The notes below the pieces were generated by a model. The model searched no databases and was not told where the DNA came from. It was given only the letters and a program-made list of their open reading frames with translations. 64,000 bases of DNA, taken from contig JAGYXB010000196.1 in NCBI GenBank assembly GCA_022495005.1, forward strand, positions 1,054,001 through 1,118,000, given 5' to 3'. This document shows, in pieces, positions 22,701 to 31,449 of this stretch. Within the stretch, counting starts at the first letter, position 1. Each line of letters begins with the position of its first letter. The position numbers and the translations under genes were made by a program. The DNA comes from Rhyacophila brunnea. Lineage: Eukaryota > Arthropoda > Insecta > Trichoptera > Rhyacophilidae.

Positions 22701-23485
22701 CGCCAAGTGTAATAAACGAGGATATTATATTTTCCTTGCAAAAGGTTGTAGAGCTCTCGGTTATGTTGTCCAAAGTATTGATTCCCTTGTGAGGATCAGA
22801 CCGGAACCAGCTTCTGGTGATATTATAAGTAGGAGTTAGCTTAAATTTATTATGCAATAATGTAAGATTTAGTTGTGGATGTTTTATATTTCTTTATAAA
22901 TTTACTTAGCTTTAGGAATTGTTAATTATAACCAAATCATTGCTCAATCAAATTTTAGCTTTATCAAAAATCTAAGAAGGTTATTTGGAAACTCTGTAAT
23001 GCGACAGCTTCAGGTAAAAATATATGAGTGAAAGGCCATGATAATTACATTGTCATCACTCGCCGCTCACCTGAAGTGACGCAGATAACAAGTCACTCGC
23101 CTCTTATGTTTCATGCACGCCGGAATGCATAAATAAAGTAACATTATTATCTATATTAATGTATATTGTCACTGTCTAAGCCAATTGTCGTAACCCTCAA
23201 AAATATCAAATTGTTTAGGAAGTGAATAAAACTGTAGGCGTTGGAATTATATATTATTTTATATTTAAGTATATGTATATTATTATATTACAAATTGAGA
23301 ATTTTCTTTTATTGACACAACAGTAGCATACGTTTAGAGGGTTACAGAATTTGGCTGGAATATTTTTTGTCAAGTTTAGTTACAAATGGCTTACATATAA
23401 TTTTGATATGAAATAATTTTTGGGATTTATGATACTTGGCCAGTTCGACTATGTTTAAGAGTACACAATAAGTCCTTTACCATCA
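22701..23485. other. no gene recognised
   Basis: AT-rich DNA with no supportable feature. Confidence 0.35.
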
Positions 23486-23489
23486 AATG

Positions 23490-23920
23490 AGTGGTTTACA
23501 ATAATTATGGATCAAGTCCATCAAATTGGATCCTGAGATATTTGGACCTAAAATTAAACTCCTTTTGTAAAATTCAGGAATGTTTTCACTGTATAATATA
23601 CTTACCATATTTTGATAGTACATGAATCAATTCAAATAAATAGTTGAAACATAAAGTATATTAAGACTTTATTAATTTTAGCAAATTAATGTTAGTAAAT
23701 ACTTCTTTATACTACTGAAGAAACTGTCAAAATGGACATAATTCACATTCAATTTGATGTCTTATCAATACAGTATTGTCATTTATGCGGAAAATTGTAG
23801 AGCAACGATTGTGATATTAACACACAATAGAAATTTGTTTTATCTAGCCACTGAAATGAAAAAAAAATCGATTTTTTTATAAAAATTTGACTTGATCCAT
23901 AATACTTATTGTGAGCCACC
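23490..23920. mobile_element. small TIR element with possible CAAATG duplication
   Basis: The left end AGTGGTTTACAATAATTATG, continuing GATCAAGTC, is inverted at the right end (GACTTGATCCATAATACTTA then TTGTGAGCCACC). CAAATG flanks it at 23484-23489 and 23921-23926. 431 bp, non-coding. Confidence 0.7.
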
Positions 23921-23926
23921 CAAATG

Positions 23927-24390
23927 TCAATTCGGTTAAAAGTGGGGGCTACGACAATACAATTGGCCTGTACAGTGACGATATGATGTAATCGTCCATT
24001 TATTAAATGCTGTCACCATTGTCAAGTTTATCTTGATCATTGTATTCACCCATCTTCCGTCCTAATACTATTTACTGAGTATTTTAGGTATCCGCGTAGG
24101 TAAATGGTTTATATCACAGATTCGCCAACTTATTTCGACCATCACCCACTTTGAGATTTTAAAAAAAATCTAGTGCTCCCAAATTTTTTATCTCTTTCCT
24201 TCTTAACTTTAACCTTTTTACATGACCATCTGTGGCGTATCTTAAAAAAAATTAAACATGCATTATTATATGGATAGGATAGATAGGGTGTGACCCATAT
24301 CCTATTTCTGAGATCAAAGAATGTTTCAATGAGAGGAAATAAAACTCATATTCAATCATATTTAGAAGTATTTTTATTAACATTAAAAGA
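23927..24390. other. no gene recognised
   Basis: No supportable feature apart from an isolated CACCCACTTTGAGA motif near 24147 that recurs, one base different, near 24854. The two might belong to the element that carried the transposase remnant between them. Confidence 0.35.
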
Positions 24391-24394
24391 AGGC

Positions 24395-24725
24395 TATGAA
24401 TTTAAAACTTATCTAATGTGAAGGATGAATCTGATGCATTTCGACGAGTTTGTTAATATCAGTCTCGAATTCACAAACAGCCGTAAGTCGCCGAGTTCAG
24501 TAACTTGCAGCCGATTTCTCTTTTTAGTTATCATCGTTGCTACAGCACTAAATCCACGTTCATAGAAATACGACGATGGGAATGCTATCAGAAATCGTTG
24601 AACAACCGACTATAACACAGAGTACAGTTGAGAGATTCGCTTCTGCAGCCAAAATTCTTGGTAGCCATTCTTGAATTTAATTTTTAATTCTTCGTTTGTT
24701 GTCAGTTCTATAAGTTCTTCTAATA
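24395..24725 (-). pseudogene. hAT (Buster-like) transposase C-terminal remnant
   Basis: The minus strand reads ELIELTTNEELKIKFKNG, a frame break, then FPSSYFYERGFSAVATMITK and KRNRLQVTELGDLRLFVNSR. This is the hAT dimerisation region as found in Buster/ZBED-like transposases, where FP.SY..E.GFSA is followed by K.RNRL.....DLRL. Only the last hundred or so codons are visible, with at least one stop. It is the only transposase remnant of this superfamily that I see among the many hAT-type ends in the window. Confidence 0.7.
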
Positions 24726-25020
24726 TAGGATTTTTATAGATAGAATTTGTCTGTCATCGCCCCGCAAGATTTCCTTAACGCCCGCTAATTTTTTTGAACC
24801 TTCTACTGTCCCCCTGAAAGCCTCCAGCGCCCACAAGGGGGCGTTATCGCCCACTTTGAGAAAGACTGGTTTATATCCTATTAGTGGTAGACGCCATAAA
24901 GTATTCACCGATAAGAATCGCGATCGAATTTATGTGAAACTCTATAGTCTCACGAATCTAGCAATATTTCAAATGAATTACCAGTCTACCTAAACGGCGT
25001 TTGCGGCCCAACGTTTCTTA

Positions 25021-26152
25021 TAGGGATTGCAATACCGAATGAAAATGTCAATACCGATTTTTCGGTATTTCTTATTGAATACCGGTATTTCTTAAACATT
25101 AAAAAAACAGAAGTAGGTGTTTATCAATAAAATAGCTATTTAAATAATATTTTAGAGCAAAAACCTACATACCTACATTTATTATGTTAACATTTCATCA
25201 TCATCATCATCAGCCTGAATCTATCCACTGCTGGATGAAGGCCTCTTCAAGCTGCTTCAACTTCTCTCGGTCCTGTGCATTGCGTTGCCACGTAGTTCCG
25301 CAAAACTTTATCATTTCATCGATCCAGCGGCCTCTAGGTCTACCTTGCGGACATTTTGTACTTCTTGGATACCACTGGATGACTAGATTTGTCCAACGAT
25401 TGTCTCTTCTTCGAGCTATGTATCCAGTCCATCTCCATTTAAGGCTTTTAATAAACTCTATTACATCGCAAATCCTTGTCTGCTTCCTTATCCACTCATT
25501 CCTCTTTTTGTCCTTTCGCGTTATGCCCAGCATGCACCTCTCCATACCACGTTGTGCTACTCTAAGTTTCTGGATCTCTCTTTTACTTAGGGTCCATGTT
25601 TCACACGCATATGTGATCACGGGAGGCACACACTGGTTGAACACTTTGCGCTTTAGGCACAGTGGAAGGTCACTTTTGAAGATTTTGACATTTAAAAATA
25701 TGTATTGATCATAATTGTAGAACTAGTGATTTTTTACAAATAATTGGATTATATTGATAATTTTAACTAAAGCGCTCAAAAGTTCATCAGGTAGCAAATA
25801 AGTCCGGCTGCAGGAAAAGCTTCTTAAATTCAACGCTTGTACAGTCATCAATAATTATAGAATAATTGAACATTTTTGTAACGGATGTTTTCTATTTCGA
25901 AATAATTCATCGCGACAATTAGTTATATAAATATATTTGATGAAATTTGGTTTATTATTTTTTCACCCGTGTTGGATTCACTCAATATATTTTCATTTTA
26001 GCAGCACATAACTTATAATTCATTTTCAAAAACGTAAACAAGTGTGCTTTTTTAATACCGAAAATTCCGGTATTTTGGATTTTTAAAACCGGTATTTCGG
26101 TATTGATAAATACTCGAATACCGGTTTTGAAATACCGATATTGTAATCCCTA
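25021..26152. mobile_element. hAT-type element, TIR TAGGGATTGCAATACCG, perfect 8-bp duplication
   Basis: Left end TAGGGATTGCAATACCG; right end in reverse complement TAGGGATTACAATATCGG. GTTTCTTA occurs exactly on both sides (25013-25020 and 26153-26160). Subterminal ACCGGTATTT motifs are dense on both sides, as in the copy at 8074-9230. A LINE 3' end (25196-25687) is nested inside, so the non-LINE part is about 640 bp. Confidence 0.93.
25196..25687 (-). pseudogene. RTE-type LINE 3' end with CAT/ATG tail
   Basis: The minus strand encodes 144 residues: TYACETWTLSKREIQKLRVA, MERCMLGITRKDKKRNEWIR, DVIEFIKSLKWRWTGYIARR, RWTNLVIQWYP, GRPRGRWIDEM, and ends EEAFIQQWIDSG. This is the standard C-terminus of insect RTE-like endonuclease/reverse transcriptases. 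The (CAT)n run at its left edge is the microsatellite 3' tail. A 5'-truncated insertion; flanks share ACATTT (25190-25195 and 25688-25693), a weak target duplication. The frame is intact through the fragment. Confidence 0.88.
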
Positions 26153-26299
26153 GTTTCTTATCACCATTCCGGCTTATATACCCTTTTTACGCTTGGGGTT
26201 ATTTTTGTGGCGGTAAAGAAGCATCGATCAAAAACAGATACGTCACGTCTCTCTGACACCATTTTTCAACACAATTCAAGAACTCAGGGATAATAAAAC

Positions 26300-26745
26300 T
26301 ATTTTTACCACGTTTTTATTAGTTCGTATTCATGTTTGTCCAGTACAAATTTTTTTCTTGTTTGTCCAAGATTTGTAATGGACGATTGAACTAACTTCTA
26401 CTAACTAACTACGAGTATTTAACTAACTTCCCGACTAGCTTTAGACATTTGAAACTTTTAGAATATATCAGAACACGACGACAATGCATTCTTTTAATAC
26501 TTTTAGCCATATTTAAGCAGAATTGAATTTATTTTCAGTTAATTCTGTTTTATATGGAAAGTTAATTCGGAAAAAATCGTAAAAAGTAATACACTATATT
26601 GGTTGCTACGGGCGTCCAAGCAACTAAATTATTAATATATAGGTACGTGCGTTACTATGGAAATCAATATGAAATGTTAAAATGAGAAAATTTAAAAACG
26701 TGGTACTTATATAAATAGTTCTTTTTATCTTGTAATTATTTTTTT
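26300..26745 (-). mobile_element. miniature element M, copy 2
   Basis: Reverse complement of the copies at 6570 and 32087, more diverged. This copy shows the ends best: ACCACGTTTTTA on the minus-strand 5' side and its inverted partner (AAAAACGTGGT) at the other. Confidence 0.7.
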
Positions 26746-26793
26746 ATAACTTTATAAATTTCCTTTGTAATTATTCTTCATTGATAACATGTC

Positions 26794-27429
26794 ACCCCGA
26801 CAAAACCGCCCGAACATTACCGCCAGACGTAGCCACCAAGCCAAATCCGCTCGTACCAGTGCTCGTCAATACCGCCCGGACAAATCCGCCTAGATAAAAA
26901 CGCCCGCAAAAATACAAAATTATAATAAATATAAAACAAGTTCTTTTTTGGTTTTTCGAATTGCGTATCACTAGAAATTTACATACTTATGATATTCAGT
27001 GGAATTTGAGATTTAATCCGTTGCGGCTGTTAGTCGAGTAATATAAAATTCTTCTTTAGACCATGCCCGATCCTAATAGGATCATATGGGCCTCCACAGA
27101 GTGGATGTTTGTATTGACAGATTTTGTTTTTACGAGAAATGGATGTCAGCCACTTGCTCAACCTATTAGGTCCATACTCTGACTTATACACAAATTGAAA
27201 AACAATATGTGTACTTGCCAGCCGCAGGATTCGAACCTGGGACCCACGACGCTGTAGGCCGACGCTTAAGTCGAGCGTCTTTATGTTTATATATCTTTAT
27301 TCGTATGTTTTTTTTATTTGTGTATCTTAATAAATAAAATATAATATTATGTAAAAATAAAAATTGGCTCATTTCTAAATTGTTTTGGTAATGTCTGGGC
27401 GATTTTGGTTCGGGTGGTTTTGTTGGGAC
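26794..27429. mobile_element. element F, inverted CCGACAAAACCGCCCGAAC ends
   Basis: CCCCGACAAAACCGCCCGAA at the left is matched in reverse complement at the right by CCCAACAAAACCACCCGAAC. The left 110 bases contain six CCGCC/CGCCC-type motifs spaced irregularly (see findings). A type 2 SINE lies inside. Target duplication not resolved. Element H copy 1 abuts its right end. Confidence 0.55.
27045..27290 (-). repeat. tRNA-derived SINE, type 2, minus strand
   Basis: The minus strand reads CTCGACTTAAGCGTCGGCC (A-box side), GTGGGTCCCAGGTTCGAATC (B-box), then a tail past GGCAAGTACACATATTG to about 27045. The acceptor stem is not closed, so this is a SINE, not a tRNA gene. Confidence 0.7.
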
Positions 27430-27431
27430 CC

Positions 27432-27842
27432 CATGGCCCCCAAAAGGGGGGGGCTGACAGAGCTCTAGCCTGGGGGCCTGGCGTGGCAGATCAACCAGCC
27501 AAGTGAGATAAACACACAACACAAAATTTCACTAACAGTAAAGAAATGTCGCCTGGCGCTATTTCACTTCAAGCATACTGACATATAATAAAATGTGGTT
27601 ATGCGATGCATTTTTGATTATTGTCGATATTCGACAAGTCCATGAATTAATTGTACATAGCAACACAAAAGTGGATGTATTAAAAATGCAAAACAATCGC
27701 TAAAAATACCCTTATTTTTACCTCGAACACTATTTGGAATAGGCAACTGTAGATTGTCACACTACCTTTAACCTTCGCAATAGGTAGGGAGGCCCGCCAA
27801 AGTTCCTAGCCTGGGGGCCCGCTTTGAGATGTGGAGGCCATG
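27432..27842. mobile_element. element H, copy 1 (TIR CATGGCCCCCA)
   Basis: Left CATGGCCCCCA, then GGGCTGACAGAGCTCTAGCC; right GCCTGGGGGCCCGCTTTGAG and terminal CATG. Collinear with the copy at 62941-63306: both hold ATAAACACACA, GGCGCTATTT and ACCTCGAACAC in that order. Flanking 8-mers TGGGACCC and CGGGAAGT match only in the middle, so the duplication is decayed or the insertion disturbed. Confidence 0.8.
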
Positions 27843-28641
27843 CGGGAAGTCTAAAGAGTCTAATAAAGCGACTAAAGGAAACGCCACATTTATCTTCGGT
27901 ACTGTATTCGAAGCGATACTATCGCGACTTTATTAAATTAGTTCAGTTCTTTTACTTGTCTCCAAATGTCACGTCTTATCTTTTTATAAGTTCAAATGTC
28001 ACGCCATTGCCATATTATTTTCTTCACAAAAAGCGGCTGTAAATTAATTTAACACCTCTGTTAGCAAATCGCCAGACCTCCCGAGTTACTTGACCTAATA
28101 CGTGATGCTAGCTTTAGCAGATTTCTATCTCTATATTTTTGCACCTAATACAATTTCCACAGTGAAATAAGCATAAGAGTTTTTCATGCATTATTTATAT
28201 CATCTCAATGCACGAATATATCTATCTATACATAGTAATAATAAGATGGAATTATCTGTATAATATTCCGAAATATGTAGTTGCCTTTTTTATCAGTGTT
28301 TTGAATATTAAATACAAATCTTACCACAAAATATAATTTTTGCCTCTATTTTCATTTTTTCCGTTATAACTTAAAAGTATTAAACCAATTTTGATAAAAC
28401 TTGTACAGCTCACACATTACAAGTCTGAATAAATACGGTAAATGATCAAATAATAATTATTGTAAAAAAAATAAACTGAATGAATACAATATTGCAAACC
28501 GATATAATATAATCAAACTATGGTTTTATTTCATAATATTACGTTATTCTAATAATGCTATTGCAACCAATAATCTATCTGGCAACACACACGCTTGAAG
28601 CCAATGATCGTTTACCTGATTTACCTGCGTTGAACTCTTTT
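27843..28641. other. no gene recognised
   Basis: AT-rich DNA. No supportable feature. Confidence 0.35.
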
Positions 28642-29174
28642 GCCAGCGCTCCATTGGCAAGCCAAAAGTCCGAGGACAATAAATCGTCCGATTTGTCTAT
28701 GCTTTGCTACTGATCAACGAACGAATAAAAAAGTCGAGCTGTCAAAAGTGAAAAGTTACGATTCTCGTAATGTTTTCCGATAATCCTATAATTTTGTGTT
28801 TTTTAAATGTAGACTTGCATAAAATAATATAGCAGTGAAAACAACACAAGTTTTATGATTTCCTTTATGAATTTCATAAATACAAAAAAAAAAATTGGTT
28901 AATCTCTCATTTTCTAATGTGTAAATTAACAAATTAGTTAATGAAAATGTTTAAAACAATTACAGATTTTTTTTCGGTCCGAATGATTGCGTATTAATGT
29001 CAAATCGAATTTGCATAGTGATCGACTGACGAAGTCTGGCAAAAATATCAAACATGTTTGAAATCCAACGAGCCTGGTCTGCGGATTAAAAAGTCCGCAG
29101 GTCTGAGGTGCTCCACGCGAAAAAAAGTCCTAAGACTGTAAATCGTCTGACTTGCGTGCCAATGGAGCGCCGGC
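28642..29174. mobile_element. TIR element N (GCCAGCGCTCCATTGGCAAGC)
   Basis: The first 21 bases of the left end (GCCAGCGCTCCATTGGCAAG at its start) and the reverse complement of the right end (GCCGGCGCTCCATTGGCACG) match at 19 of 21. AAAGTCC and CGTC-GA motifs follow in both subterminal regions. TTTT lies outside each end, possibly a duplication. 533 bp, non-coding. Confidence 0.7.
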
Positions 29175-29730
29175 TTTTAGTTTTTTAGTCATTTACCATG
29201 TAAGGAGAATAGCAACTTAGAATTTTATCAGGTGGGAATTGAAGAGAACGAAGAAGAGCCAGATGGGCAGGTCAAATTAAGAGTGCTGCGGATTTAACAC
29301 TGAACAGGCTCTGAGTGTCGCTACCACTATGGCTTTTCGTGTATACTATCGTCTCAGGTAGACGAATTACAAAATAAACTACGTCTCCTATAATATGTAT
29401 ACAAAACATATGTCAGCACCCAATCTATTAGCGCAATGAGCGTTTTAAGATGCTTAAGGATAGGAAAAAGGATTATTTGAGGATAGGACCTTATTATTTA
29501 CGGATAATAATTGACAATGCCATGTTCAAAGTGTCGATTAAGTCAAACTGATCATCGGTGAAATTGTATTCGTTGTATCTTCAGCACCTCAAATAATTAT
29601 CGTTTGAAATGTAAGCCAATCGGAAATTGAACCAGTGGCCGCTAAATCTTTTAAATACCTACTGTGAGATAGGATAATTACTTTATATATTTATCTTAAG
29701 TTATATATCTTTCTGTCTGTAACACATAAG
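29175..29730. other. no gene recognised
   Basis: No supportable feature up to the 13-bp duplication that starts at 29731. Confidence 0.35.
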
Positions 29731-29743
29731 CGTAAACATAATA

Positions 29744-30240
29744 CAAGAAATGAAAATATAATTAATATTAAATTCTACAGGTTTTTAAAAGGTTTGTCGA
29801 TAGCTATTTCGGTTGTAACACCATTATCAAGACTATTCAGATAGGCCGTTTGCCTTTGCTTAAATACTATACGTGTATAGATAGAAACAGAATACATTTT
29901 CTTATTCGTTCGGTAAACGGTAAAACAGATTCTCAGTTTGCTAAACATTTGATATCAAATGCGTATAGCATCAGTAATAATATAACACCAGAATGTTTGC
30001 ATATATGTAATAAAGGTCTAAAATTAAATTTACTCGAACAGTTGGATGTATTCTGTCTCTATCTATACACGTATAGTATTTAAGCAAAGGCAAACGGACT
30101 ATCTGAATAGTCTTGATAATGGTGTTACAACCGAAATAGCTATCGACAAACCTTTTAAAAACCTGTAGAATTTAATATTAATTATATTTTCATTTCTTGT
30201 TAAATGGAATTCTACCAAGTAAATGCTAACTCAATTAATA
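29744..30240. mobile_element. Penelope-like hairpin element with 13-bp duplication
   Basis: Arms at 29744-29897 and 30046-30199 are inverted over 154 bases with only about two mismatches (for example GATAGGCC against GATAGTCC), around a 148-bp loop. CGTAAACATAATA occurs immediately outside at 29731-29743 and 30241-30253. The loop encodes a fragment resembling a Penelope endonuclease end. Penelope-like elements are known for truncated copies joined in inverted orientation and variable target duplications. Confidence 0.75.
29850..30083 (+). pseudogene. GIY-YIG endonuclease C-terminal fragment (Penelope-like)
   Basis: The 77-codon frame contains LIRSVNGKTDSQFAKHLISN then ITPECLHICNKGLKLNLLEQ. 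The pattern H.R.....SKFA.HL......I.....LH...KG..LN.LE. is what follows the GIY and YIG motifs in Penelope-type endonucleases. The GIY and YIG motifs are missing, and both frame ends run into the hairpin arms, so it is a truncated piece with no activity expected. Assignment is by remembered pattern and should be checked by profile search. Confidence 0.5.
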
Positions 30241-30253
30241 CGTAAACATAATA

Positions 30254-30618
30254 TAAGCGAATGTTTAGGAACGAGTGAGGCATGGGGAAGACTATCGAAA
30301 AGGGAAAGGTGAGAGAACACTTTCCAAGTAAAAAGAAATTCTAAATTTGAATAATAATCAGATATACATAAATAAAGGAAAACTTTTATTTTAATTCGTT
30401 CGTAAACGAAAACAAATGATAGGATACTCTCATAATAGTTTGACAGATGTATACAGTACAGTCATATATTATAAAGTACTAGAAGCTACTAAATGATATT
30501 ATAATAATTAATTGATGGCAGGTTGACGGACAGGTATAAAAAAAGTATTGTGTCTAGTGGTGGTTGATCAAAATAATTTATGTTGCAGACCTAAGTCACA
30601 TCCAAGAATGTTTATAGT
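30254..30618. other. no gene recognised
   Basis: AT-rich DNA; no supportable feature. Confidence 0.35.
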
Positions 30619-30619
30619 T

Positions 30620-31449
30620 GGCATCGCCTTCTGCGCATCTATTCTATACACAATATTGCTATCGGCGGCTATCGAGGGTAGTTGTTTATATTTTTGTATT
30701 GAAGTATTATAATTGTTACGATAAGTTAGCTGTCTAAAAAGTCAAAACTCTTTATCTCGCTCTAAAAGTTAGCAGAGCCGAGAGAGATGCTGTTAAACCA
30801 TAGCAATTATTGTAACAATTAATTACAACTAGCTTATTAAAAAAACATAATACATCAATACAAACATATGAAAAACTATCCTCGATAGCCGCCGATAGCA
30901 GTCTTGTATATAGAATAGATACGCTGGTATTTTTTTCTAATAAATAATAAAAATAAATGCACATTTTAATAATTCATTAATTAATTTAATATAAATAATG
31001 GTGACATTGCAATAATAATTGTTTTTTTTATATATTTAAACGATTGGCGCATATATTCTATACACAAGACTGCTATCGGCCGCTATCGGCGGCTATCGAG
31101 GATAGTTTTTCATATTTTTGTATTGATGTATGTATTGTAATAATTGTTAAAATAAGTTAGCCGTATATACAGTCAACACTGTCTATCTCACTCTAAAAGT
31201 TAGCATAGCCAAGAGAGATGCTGTTAAAACATAGCACTTATTGTAACTTATAAAAAATATAATACATCATTACAAAAACATGAAAAACTACCCTCGATAG
31301 CCGCCGATAGCAGTTTTGTGTATAGAATAGACGCTCTGGTATTTTTTCTAATAAATAATAAAAATAAATGCACATTTTAATAAATAATTAATTAATTTAA
31401 TAGAAATAATGGTAACATTGCAATAATATTTTTTTATATATATATTTAA
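30620..31449. repeat. two tandem copies of a 414-bp unit containing a foldback MITE
   Basis: Units of about 414 bp start near 30633 and 31047. Each holds an inverted pair: GCTATCGGCGGCTATCGAGG on the left and CTCGATAGCCGCCGATAGCA on the right, with TATTCTATACACA and its complement outside. After the foldback both units carry TTTTTTCTAATAAATAATAA and ATAATGGTRACATTGCAATA. The first unit ends AAACGATTGG and the second AAACCATTGG, the latter being the last codons of the gene at 31446. So the duplicated block extends into the gene's stop codon. Confidence 0.85.

Noticed and set aside
25184..25708. His-run protein MLTFHHHHHQPES on the plus strand
   Set aside because: The His codons are the CAT microsatellite tail of an RTE-type LINE read on the wrong strand.
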